Under the pieces are notes generated by a model that saw nothing but the letters and a program-made list of their open reading frames with translations, had not been told where the DNA came from and ran no database searches. A DNA stretch of 16,894 bases from Pseudomonadota bacterium (GTDB taxonomy: Bacteria > Pseudomonadota > Gammaproteobacteria > Burkholderiales > Casimicrobiaceae). How positions within the stretch are numbered: the stretch's first letter is position 1; each line of letters starts with the position of its first letter. Position numbers and translations under genes: made by a program. Below are positions 7,443 to 14,361 of this stretch, one piece after another. Where the stretch lies: contig JAKPSO010000162.1 in assembly GCA_029571495.1 (NCBI GenBank), forward strand, positions 1 to 16,894, in the 5' to 3' direction.

Positions 7443-9127
7443 GTGCTCTCGTGCGCCGAGTCGGCGTCCTAATGTTGTTGACGCTGCTCGCGGCGTGTGC
7501 ATCGCGAGCACCAGCGCCGATCAGCGTCGCGCCGCCACCGCCGATCACGGGATCAGCACCGCCGGCTGCTCCTCGCGAGTTTCGTGCGATGTGGGTTGCT
7601 ACCGTCGCCAATATCGATTGGCCCAGCAAACCCGGCCTCACGACCGCACAGCAACGCGCTGAAATCAAGGCGTTGGTGGACGCGGCACGCCGGCTCAATC
7701 TCAACGCGATAGTGTTGCAAGTTAGGCCGGGGGCAGACGCGATTTATCCGTCGTCGTTAGAGCCGTGGACCGAATACATCTCGGGGCGGCAAGGCGCAGG
7801 GCCATTGCCCGCTTACGATCCGCTGGCAGAATGGATTTCGGTTGCGCACGAAAACGGCATCGAATTGCATGCGTGGTTTAACCCCTTTCGCGCGAGGCAC
7901 AGTTCAGCGAAATCAGTCGTCGCCGCAGGACATATCAGCAAGAAAATGCCGCACGCTGTGAAGAGTTACGGCGATCAGCTCTGGATTGATCCGGGTGAGC
8001 CAGACGCGGCAGCGCATACGCTCGCGGTGATCGCCGACGTGGTGCGGCGTTATGACGTCGATGGCGTGCATATCGACGATTATTTTTATCCGTATCCTGT
8101 GAAAGCGCCGCCGCCAGTCGCCACGCCGACGGCTACCATTCCATCGCAAGGCGCGCCCGCTGTGCCCGCTGCCGCGACAAGTGACACCGCAGCGACTGAG
8201 TTAGATTTTCCCGACGAACCGTCATGGCAGCGCTATCGCGCCAGTGGCGGCAAACTCGCGCGCGCGGATTGGCGGCGCGACAACGTGAATCAACTCGTGC
8301 GCGACATGTACCGCAAAGTACGCGCGGAGAAGGCGTGGGTGAAGGTTGGCATTAGTCCATTCGGGTTGGGTCGACCTGATACGCGCCCAGCGGGCATCAA
8401 AGGGTTTAGCCAATATGACAAGCTCTACGCAGACGTTGAGCTTTGGATGGCGCAGGGCTGGTTGGATTACACCGCGCCGCAACTCTATTGGCCGATTGAG
8501 CAAGAAGCGCAGGCGTTTCCAGTGCTCTTGAAGTACTGGCTTGGCGCGAACACGATGTCGCGCCACGTATGGCCCGGTTTGTTCACGAGTCGCATCGACG
8601 CGAGCGAGAAGTCGTGGCAACCGGACGACATCGCGCGGCAGATAGCGCTAACGCGTGGCTCAGTCGGTGACAACGCGCAAGGCGCGACGGGCCACTTGCA
8701 CTTCAGCGCGATTGCGCTGCTGCAAAACCGCAAAGGCATCGCCGACGCGCTCTTGTCATCGACTTACACGATGGATGCCTTGGTACCCGCGAGCGTCTGG
8801 CTCGCGCCCAAAACGTTCGCGATTGCCCCTGCTCCAAAGGCGATGTTGCGCTGTGACAGCGTGCCGCATTGCCGCCTCACAGTGAGCGACACCGCCGAAC
8901 CGCGCGCCGACAAAACGGCGCTGTGGACGCAGTACGGCGGCGACTGGGACTTCAAAGTTTTCAGCGCGCGTACGCAAGAGCTACAAGTGCCGAGCGTGCA
9001 TGCGGGCAAGGCGCTGCAGCAGGTCGTCCTGTCGAGCGTGGATCGATTTGGCGTTGAGAGCGCGCGAGTGACGTTGGTGCCATCGGAACCACTCGCGACG
9101 ACGGTGCAAGGAGGCGCTCGTCCATGA
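7439..9127 (+). CDS. digH: DigH-like glycosyl hydrolase lipoprotein (GHL10/DUF187 family)
   Basis: A 562-residue predicted outer-membrane lipoprotein. The signal ends in LLAAC with Cys20 and Ala at +2. A Pro/Ala-rich linker (about 22-45) leads into the GHL10 barrel starting REFRAMWVATVANIDWPS (47-63), followed by LQVRPGADAIYPSSLEPW, HAWFNPFRA (144-152) and VDGVHIDDYFYPYP (207-220), whose acidic residues are likely catalytic. E. coli DigH (YddW), in this family, cleaves peptidoglycan strands stripped of stem peptides; the same role is inferred here. Oddity: a low-complexity Pro/Ala/Thr insert of about 30 residues (223-255) follows the active-site strand. ATG 7439 overlaps the nagX stop (ATGA); an in-frame GTG at 7406 would put extra polar residues before the signal and is rejected. 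The C-terminal region (about 450-562) looks like a separate beta-rich domain. Confidence 0.88.
   Translation: MSALVRRVGVLMLLTLLAACASRAPAPISVAPPPPITGSAPPAAPREFRAMWVATVANIDWPSKPGLTTAQQRAEIKALVDAARRLNLNAIVLQVRPGADAIYPSSLEPWTEYISGRQGAGPLPAYDPLAEWISVAHENGIELHAWFNPFRARHSSAKSVVAAGHISKKMPHAVKSYGDQLWIDPGEPDAAAHTLAVIADVVRRYDVDGVHIDDYFYPYPVKAPPPVATPTATIPSQGAPAVPAAATSDTAATELDFPDEPSWQRYRASGGKLARADWRRDNVNQLVRDMYRKVRAEKAWVKVGISPFGLGRPDTRPAGIKGFSQYDKLYADVELWMAQGWLDYTAPQLYWPIEQEAQAFPVLLKYWLGANTMSRHVWPGLFTSRIDASEKSWQPDDIARQIALTRGSVGDNAQGATGHLHFSAIALLQNRKGIADALLSSTYTMDALVPASVWLAPKTFAIAPAPKAMLRCDSVPHCRLTVSDTAEPRADKTALWTQYGGDWDFKVFSARTQELQVPSVHAGKALQQVVLSSVDRFGVESARVTLVPSEPLATTVQGGARP
9108..9114 (+). promoter_or_regulatory. 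Strong Shine-Dalgarno for the BadF-type kinase
   Basis: A perfect AAGGAGG, 9 nt before ATG 9124, inside the end of the digH-like gene. It is the strongest ribosome site in the operon and fixes the kinase start. It also suggests that the kinase is made at a higher or more independent rate than its coupled neighbours. Confidence 0.75.
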
Positions 9128-10062
9128 CTCAAGTCAGTTTGCGCGATGGTTCGTCGCTGGCACTTGGCCTTGACGCGGGTGGATCGCAAACTCGTTGGCT
9201 GTTGTTAACCGCGAACGACGAAATCGTTGCGTCCGGTGTTGCGTCAGGATTTAGCGGCATGCAAATGCTCGACGACAACGGGTGCGCGGCCGTTGATGCG
9301 TGCCTTGGCGGTATTGCGAACGATGTACGAGTACGCGTTCCGGAAGTGGTTATTGGTGCGGTTGCCGCCGGAGTGACGGGCGTCGGCGCCGGTAGCCCGC
9401 CGCTCGTGGAATTGCTCGCGAAACGCTTTTCTGTTGCCGCGACCCGCGTGCAGGTCGTGGCTGACGTGGAGATCGCGTTTCGTGCGGCATTCGCGCCGGG
9501 CGAGGGCTACTTGGTGTACGCGGGGACTGGTTCCATCGCGGCGTTCATTGATGCCTCGGGCGTGCTGCGTCGAGCGGGCGGCCGAGGCGTGCATCTCGAT
9601 GACGCCGGTGGTGGATATTGGATTGCGCGCGAGGCATTGCGACGCGTGTGGCGGCGCGAGGACGAAGCGCCCGGCGCATGGCACAACTCGCCGATGGCAG
9701 TGGCACTCTTCGAGGCTGTGGGCGGTGATTCATCCGTGAATTCGGCGCGATACTTGATGGAGCGCACGCGAGGCGAGGTGGGACGCTTGGCGCTTCACGC
9801 GGTCAAAGCGGCCGAGCGCGACGCGCTTGCTGCAGAGATTCTCGCCGACGCGGGCACAGAGTTGGCGCGACTGGCGAACGCGATGCGAAGTCGATACGGC
9901 GCGCGACCCGTCGTTGTGACGGGGCGTGCGGCGCTCATGCATGCATTCATTGAACGAGGCTTTCGTGCGCACGTCTCGCCGGATACGGACGTGAAGTTTC
10001 AAAGTGTCGATTCGGCGCGGGCTGCCGCACGAATGGCTATCGCGATGCTGGCGCGCGCGTGA
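9124..10062 (+). CDS. BadF/BadG/BcrA-family amino-sugar kinase (NAGK/MurK-like)
   Basis: A 312-residue ASKHA-fold kinase. Phosphate-1 motif GLDAGGSQTRWLLL (Asp17), a candidate catalytic Asp114 in VVADVEIAF, and phosphate-2 motif YAGTGSIAAF (132-141) are visible, followed by RGVHLDDAGGGYWIAREALRRV. The family includes human GlcNAc kinase NAGK and clostridial MurK, which phosphorylates both MurNAc and GlcNAc. With MurQ and NagA in the same operon, the expected job is ATP-dependent 6-phosphorylation of GlcNAc and/or MurNAc in the cytoplasm. Oddity: the usual GDEGS block reads DDAGG here, so the conserved Glu is replaced by Ala; the effect is unknown. The gene is last in the operon, overlaps digH by ATGA and has its own strong ribosome site. 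Substrate choice cannot be read from sequence. Confidence 0.87.
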   Translation: MTQVSLRDGSSLALGLDAGGSQTRWLLLTANDEIVASGVASGFSGMQMLDDNGCAAVDACLGGIANDVRVRVPEVVIGAVAAGVTGVGAGSPPLVELLAKRFSVAATRVQVVADVEIAFRAAFAPGEGYLVYAGTGSIAAFIDASGVLRRAGGRGVHLDDAGGGYWIAREALRRVWRREDEAPGAWHNSPMAVALFEAVGGDSSVNSARYLMERTRGEVGRLALHAVKAAERDALAAEILADAGTELARLANAMRSRYGARPVVVTGRAALMHAFIERGFRAHVSPDTDVKFQSVDSARAAARMAIAMLARA

Positions 10063-10159
10063 GCGGTGCTTGCGATGGCGATTCAATTGGCGCGATACAG
10101 CTTTTTGCCATTTACGGCTTCGGATAGATCGTTAGGTATTGTTTTTGTCATAAGTTGAC

Positions 10160-10169
10160 TTGTTAACAA
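10160..10169. promoter_or_regulatory. Palindrome TTGTTAACAA, possible operator
   Basis: A perfect 10-bp inverted repeat about 160 nt upstream of amiD, directly beside a TTGACT hexamer (10155-10160). Such short AT-rich palindromes can bind regulators, but no second copy was found in the window, so the assignment is weak. Confidence 0.2.
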
Positions 10170-10319
10170 ATTGGCCGCTAGGCGCCGTCTGTTGGTCGTT
10201 AGAGCGAAAAAGCTGAATCTTGGGAATGTGGATTTTGGGTAACGCTCGACAAGTGGTCGGCCACGACGTTTCACAGAAGGTCAAACCCTAGAATCGGTTG
10301 TGAAGCCGACACGAATTAA

Positions 10320-10325
10320 GAGGAG
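10320..10325 (+). promoter_or_regulatory. Shine-Dalgarno deciding the amiD start
   Basis: GAGGAG is followed by CG and then two successive ATG codons (10328 and 10331). Spacing is 2 nt to the first and 5 nt to the second, which favours 10331. Confidence 0.6.
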
Positions 10326-10330
10326 CGATG

Positions 10331-11152
10331 ATGAGAAGAATTCTTGGGGCGGCGGAGCTGGTGGCGTTGTCAATGTTGGCTGGATGCGCGACGGACATAA
10401 AGCCGCGATTGCAGATCGACGCGTCAACGACGGCGGTGAGTCAAGACAGTCGCGTGCAGCATTTGATTCTTCATTTCACGGCGGAAAACTTCCCTCGCTC
10501 GATGAAAATTCTGTCGCAAGGTAGCGTGAGTAGCCATTACCTCGTGAGCGATCGGCAGGGCGATTCGCCGCCGAAAATTTATCAGTTGGTGGATGAAAAT
10601 CGCCGCGCCTATCACGCGGGCATTAGCTCATGGAAGGGCAACACTGCGCTGAACGCAAGCTCCATCGGTATTGAGATCGTGAACCTCGGGCCGCGCAAAA
10701 CACCCGACGGCTTGGTGTTCGATCCGTTTGATGACGAGCAAATTTCGCTTGTCATCGAACTCGTCAAAGACATCGTCGCGCGTCACGCGATCAAGCCTGA
10801 GCGCGTCCTTGGCCACAGCGATATCGCGCCGAACCGAAAGAACGATCCCGGTCCGAAATTCCCGTGGAAACGCTTCGCGGACGCCGGACTGATCCTGTGG
10901 CCGGACACTGCGCTCGTCACGCAAAAGCGAGTGATGTACGACGCGAAATTGCCCGACGTGAAGTGGTTCCAAGAAAAGCTCAAAGCGCATGGCTTTGAAG
11001 TGCCGCAACATGGTGATTTGGATCGGGCGACGAAGGACGTGATCTCGGCGTTTCAGATGAAGTACCGCCCCGCGCGCTACGACGGGCAGCCCGACGCAGA
11101 AACGGCTGCGTTGGTCGACGCCTTGGTGACGCAGGCGGCGGTGCGGAAATAG
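10331..11152 (+). CDS. amiD: N-acetylmuramoyl-L-alanine amidase lipoprotein, AmiD-like
   Basis: A 273-residue (274 from the ATG at 10328) zinc amidase that cuts the bond between MurNAc and the L-Ala of stem peptides. Numbering from 10328: the lipobox SMLAGC ends at Cys20 with Ala next, predicting the outer membrane. The Amidase_2 domain spans about 43-178, with HLILHFT giving zinc ligand His49, IGIEIVN giving Glu116, and LGHSDIAPNRKNDPG giving His163 and Asp173. A C-terminal PG_binding_1 domain (about 205-267) contains VKWFQEKLKAHGF and a VISAFQMKYRP repeat. This is the architecture and length of E. coli AmiD, which accepts both MurNAc- and anhydroMurNAc-peptides. It heads a two-gene unit with the serine hydrolase (10-nt gap). 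It would supply the denuded glycan that DigH-type enzymes use. Confidence 0.93.
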   Translation: MRRILGAAELVALSMLAGCATDIKPRLQIDASTTAVSQDSRVQHLILHFTAENFPRSMKILSQGSVSSHYLVSDRQGDSPPKIYQLVDENRRAYHAGISSWKGNTALNASSIGIEIVNLGPRKTPDGLVFDPFDDEQISLVIELVKDIVARHAIKPERVLGHSDIAPNRKNDPGPKFPWKRFADAGLILWPDTALVTQKRVMYDAKLPDVKWFQEKLKAHGFEVPQHGDLDRATKDVISAFQMKYRPARYDGQPDAETAALVDALVTQAAVRK

Positions 11153-11162
11153 TTTCGCCACG

Positions 11163-12560
11163 ATGCGCTATGCAAAAGGCCTTGTCTGCCTCGCTTCGGC
11201 AATTGTGCTCGCTGGATGCGCGCAGGTGAATACCTCTTCTGACTTGGGCTCGTTGCAACCAATGCCAGCGCTATCGGCGGAGTTGCGGCAAATTGCCGAA
11301 GATGCCGCGCACCCGCTTGCGAGCCTTTCGGTGCTCGCGATTCGCGATGGTCGCGTTGTGTACGAAGCGCAGTTCGGCTACAAATTCATTGATAACGCGG
11401 ACCCGGTGCGCAGTGTCGCAGCGGATCACAACACGCACTATCGGATCGCGTCACTGTCAAAACTCATCACGACACTCGGCGTGATGCGATTGGTCGAGGC
11501 AGGCAAGCTCAATCTCGACGCTGATGTCAGCGATGCGCTCGGCTTCACGTTTCGTAACCCAAATTTCCCCTTAGCGAAGATCACTCTGCGCATGCTGATG
11601 AGTCACACGTCATCGCTGCGCGACGACGGTGGCTACTACTGGGAAGCGAAGCTGGGTGTGCATCTGCGCGACGTTTTCACGCCAGGCGGAAGGTATTTTG
11701 GAAATGGTGCCATGTGGGACAAAGGTCGCGCGCCGGGCACCTATTTTCAGTACAACAATCTGGCATGGGGCGTCATCGGAACGGTCATGGAACGTGTCAC
11801 CGGCGAGCGCTTTGATCGCTTGATGGATCGCATCGTTCTGCGCCCGCTTCAGCTGCGTGGAGGCTTTCATCCGGCGGACTTTGACGCGGCGACCTTGCGC
11901 GACACGGCGACGCTGTACCGCAAACGCGTGGAGCTGAACGGCAAAGAAATTTGGCAGCCGAACGGGCCGTGGATTGTGCAGGTGGACGACTACTCGACCG
12001 GACCTCCTGCGCCGCGCGCGACAGCGGAGTACGTGATCGGAACCAACGGCACGTTGTTTGGGCCGCAAGGCAATTGCCGACTGTCGGCGCGTGACTTAGG
12101 CAAAGTGATGCTGATGCTCATGAATCGCGGACGCGTTGAAGGTAAAACTTTTTTGTCGGAGACGTCCATCACTACGATGCTCGAACCCGCCTGGCGCTAT
12201 GACGCCATTCTGAACAACGGCAACAACACCTCGACGCCTGAAGCGCCGCAGTACAACGCATGGGGCCTCGGCAATCAGCGATTCATGGATCGTTCGGCGA
12301 AGGGGCAGGGCGATCGCCTAGTCGCGGGCGGAGGCTTTGTCGCCAGCGGTCACTTGGGCGACGCGTGGGGACTAACCGCTGCGTTTGTGTTCGACGTTGA
12401 GCGCAAGGACGGTATGATTTTCTTGACCGGCGGGCCGGGATTTAACCCCGAAACGTATCGCGGGGAATACTCGTCGCTCTATCGTCACGAAGAGAAAATT
12501 TTGGATGCGATGTATCGGCACGCGTTGCGCGTTCCTACGCGAACGGCTACGCGCGAGTAA
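11163..12560 (+). CDS. SxxK serine hydrolase lipoprotein (beta-lactamase/class C PBP-like family)
   Basis: A 465-residue predicted outer-membrane lipoprotein (IVLAGC, Cys19, Ala next) of the PF00144 fold. Active-site motifs: SLSK at 97-100 within YRIASLSKLITT, YNN near 198-200 in PGTYFQYNNLAWGVIG, and GHLGDAWG near 396-403 in the place of the KTG/HxG box. That HxG form is typical of EstB-type esterases and of D-aminopeptidase or peptidase relatives rather than true AmpC, so beta-lactam hydrolysis is not implied. It starts 10 nt after amiD, which suggests joint expression and a role on peptidoglycan peptides (DD-peptidase-like) as inference. Esterase activity on another substrate is an alternative. 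The TAA lies 14 nt inside the 3' end of the opposing ldcA. Confidence 0.85.
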   Translation: MRYAKGLVCLASAIVLAGCAQVNTSSDLGSLQPMPALSAELRQIAEDAAHPLASLSVLAIRDGRVVYEAQFGYKFIDNADPVRSVAADHNTHYRIASLSKLITTLGVMRLVEAGKLNLDADVSDALGFTFRNPNFPLAKITLRMLMSHTSSLRDDGGYYWEAKLGVHLRDVFTPGGRYFGNGAMWDKGRAPGTYFQYNNLAWGVIGTVMERVTGERFDRLMDRIVLRPLQLRGGFHPADFDAATLRDTATLYRKRVELNGKEIWQPNGPWIVQVDDYSTGPPAPRATAEYVIGTNGTLFGPQGNCRLSARDLGKVMLMLMNRGRVEGKTFLSETSITTMLEPAWRYDAILNNGNNTSTPEAPQYNAWGLGNQRFMDRSAKGQGDRLVAGGGFVASGHLGDAWGLTAAFVFDVERKDGMIFLTGGPGFNPETYRGEYSSLYRHEEKILDAMYRHALRVPTRTATRE

Positions 12561-13602
12561 CCGCGGCTTCGAGCAAGGTCAGGCTGCGCGCATCGGCGTT
12601 GAAGCGCGCGCGAACGCCCACGGGCAACACCCACTGCGACGCGACGTGACCAAACGAAAGGCCGTACGCGGACGGGATCGGTCGCGAGGCGAAATGATCA
12701 TCTAACGCTTGTGACAACACTAGCGACTCTTCGTTGCCAGAAGGCTCGCATTTGACGAACACGCCGAGCATTGCGCCGCGAGCGTTCGCCAGCGCGCCGC
12801 TTTGTTCTAGTTGCGTCAACATGCGGTCGATGCGATACGGGGCTTCGCTGATCTCTTCAAGAAACAGCAGCGCGTCGTTCTCGCGCGGCAGAAACGGCGT
12901 GCCGACTAACGAGGCGACGACGGAAAGATTGCCACCGAGGACGGTACCTTCGGCGACGCCACTTCGAATCACGCGTTGCACGAAGTGCCGCTCGGTCAAC
13001 GCGCGCTGCGCATGCTCGTCCGCCGTACGCATGACGTGATCTGGCCGGCCTTCGATGAGGACGGCTTCAAGTTGCGCGACAGTGAATGGAGTGAACCCCG
13101 ACGATGCAACCGGCGCATGAAAGCCTATGAGCCCCGTCTTGGCGTAGAGCGCAAGGTGCAAAGCCGTTAAGTCCGAATAACCGACGACCGCTTTGGGATT
13201 CCGTGCGATGAGGCCGTAGTCGAGGTAGGGCAGCAGTTGCGCGGTGCCGGAGCCTCCGCGCGCGGCCCACAGTGCGCGTACGTCGCGATTGCTGAACAGC
13301 GCGTGAATGTCGGTAAGGCGTTGTCCAATGGTGCCCGCTGTGTTGCCGCGCGCCGCTCGTAGGTGCGCTGCGTGCATCACGCGAAAACCGAAGTTTTCGA
13401 GATTTACCGTAGCGCGTTGAATGAGCGCATCGTCAGCGAAGCCGCTTGGGTTGAACAACGCGACCAGGTCGCCACGCTTGAGTGCAGGTGGTTTTATTTG
13501 TCGTGGTCGGTCGACACGCTTGGCTATCGCGCTGGGCACGAACGCGGCTAGCCCAACTAGGCTGGCGAAGCGTCGTCGGTTGAAATTTGGCGCGCTATTC
13601 AT
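12547..13602 (-). CDS. ldcA: LD-carboxypeptidase (S66 family) with Tat signal
   Basis: A 351-residue serine peptidase that removes the terminal D-Ala from muramyl tetrapeptides. The S66 triad is visible: nucleophile Ser143 in VVGYSDLTALH, a glutamate in FLEEISEAPYR (249/250) and His319 in LSFGHVASQW. The ARGGSGTAQLLPYLDY block (114-129) is also typical. Unlike cytoplasmic E. coli LdcA, the N-terminus is a twin-arginine signal: NRRRFASL followed by a hydrophobic run and a SAIA site ending near residue 27, so a folded, exported enzyme is predicted. The frame is open 86 codons further upstream, but that part lacks protein-like character; ATG 13602 is chosen because it places the Tat motif at residues 9-12. 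The gene is convergent with the serine hydrolase and divergent from dps. Confidence 0.93.
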   Translation of the reverse strand: MNSAPNFNRRRFASLVGLAAFVPSAIAKRVDRPRQIKPPALKRGDLVALFNPSGFADDALIQRATVNLENFGFRVMHAAHLRAARGNTAGTIGQRLTDIHALFSNRDVRALWAARGGSGTAQLLPYLDYGLIARNPKAVVGYSDLTALHLALYAKTGLIGFHAPVASSGFTPFTVAQLEAVLIEGRPDHVMRTADEHAQRALTERHFVQRVIRSGVAEGTVLGGNLSVVASLVGTPFLPRENDALLFLEEISEAPYRIDRMLTQLEQSGALANARGAMLGVFVKCEPSGNEESLVLSQALDDHFASRPIPSAYGLSFGHVASQWVLPVGVRARFNADARSLTLLEAAVTRA

Positions 13603-13797
13603 GCGGCAACGATAGCGTATTGAATGTTGACTTCGGAACCATGCCTGATGACGTGAGGGAGAAGCGGCGAATGACAGCGGGTATCGCGTAGTACATCTAT
13701 CTGCTGTGTCCTCAGCAAACAGCGGTTGTGAGCGACAGCGAACAGACGTGCCGTACGAGACAAGAACACACTGTATCTCAACTCCAATTCTTATGAA
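13603..13797. promoter_or_regulatory. Divergent intergenic region between ldcA and dps
   Basis: 195 nt that must carry promoters in both directions. No strong -35/-10 pair and no Shine-Dalgarno is seen before either start. No recognisable OxyR or Fur box was found by eye. Confidence 0.3.
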
Positions 13798-14361
13798 ATG
13801 CGATATCCAATGAAGAATGCGCCCGAAATTTCCACGTCGGCGACTCCGAAGGCGCGTCAAAAACTACCACTCTCGACGCCGACAGATTTGGCACGGAAAG
13901 GCGTGAACGACATCACGGCGGCATTGAACGGCATCTTGGCCGACGTATTTGCAATTTACTTGAAGACCAAAAATTTTCACTGGCACATGAGCGGTCCGCA
14001 TTTTCGCGATTATCACGTCATGCTTGATGAGCAAGCCGATCAAATCTACGCGATGACAGATCCGATTGCCGAGCGCATTCGAAAGCTGGGCGGCACGACG
14101 CTTAGGTCGATCGGCCACATTGCGCGGACACAACGCGTGCTGGATAACGACGCTGAGTTCGTGGAACCGTCCGACATGCTCGCCGAACTGCGCGACGACA
14201 ACGCGGGACTGGTGTCACGCCTGCGAGAAGCGCATAGCGTGTGCGACGAGCATCACGACATTGCAAGCGCGAGCTTGATCGAAGTGTGGATTGATGAAAC
14301 CGAGCGCCGAACGTGGTTCCTGTTCGAGTCGAGTCGCGCGGTCGATAGCTCTGGGCACTGA
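13798..14361 (+). CDS. dps: Dps-family DNA-binding ferritin
   Basis: A 187-residue four-helix ferritin-like protein that oxidises and stores iron with peroxide, protecting DNA in stress. The inter-subunit ferroxidase ligands of Dps are all in place: His61 in KNFHWHMSG, His73 and Asp77 in DYHVMLDEQ, and Asp88 and Glu92 in TDPIAERIRKLGG. The N-terminal extension of about 35 residues contains several Lys/Arg residues, as in Dps proteins that bind DNA through a flexible tail. Length is slightly above E. coli Dps. The start is uncertain: ATG 13798 and in-frame ATG 13810 both lack a ribosome site. It is divergent from ldcA and has no evident link to peptidoglycan salvage. Confidence 0.94.
   Translation: MRYPMKNAPEISTSATPKARQKLPLSTPTDLARKGVNDITAALNGILADVFAIYLKTKNFHWHMSGPHFRDYHVMLDEQADQIYAMTDPIAERIRKLGGTTLRSIGHIARTQRVLDNDAEFVEPSDMLAELRDDNAGLVSRLREAHSVCDEHHDIASASLIEVWIDETERRTWFLFESSRAVDSSGH

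Larger units (their letters stand above)
10063..10330. other. Intergenic region between the kinase and amiD
   Basis: 268 nt, more AT-rich than the flanking genes. No rho-independent terminator is visible behind the kinase. It contains the palindrome TTGTTAACAA (10160-10169) overlapping a TTGACT that could act as a -35, and a possible -10 (TAGAAT, 10289-10294) without a good -35. A minus-strand ORF of 22 codons (10083-10151) exists but has no ribosome site. The region probably carries the promoter for amiD and the serine hydrolase. Confidence 0.4.

Noticed and set aside
11163..12560. AmpC-type beta-lactamase as a resistance gene
   Set aside because: SxxK and YxN are present, but the third motif is HLG rather than KTG, and the protein is a lipoprotein of about 465 residues, longer than AmpC; a resistance role is not supported.
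13603..13860. Upstream 86-codon extension of the ldcA frame
   Set aside because: It would bury the Tat signal inside the protein and overlap the dps start; the ATG at 13602 places the RRRF motif near the N-terminus as expected.
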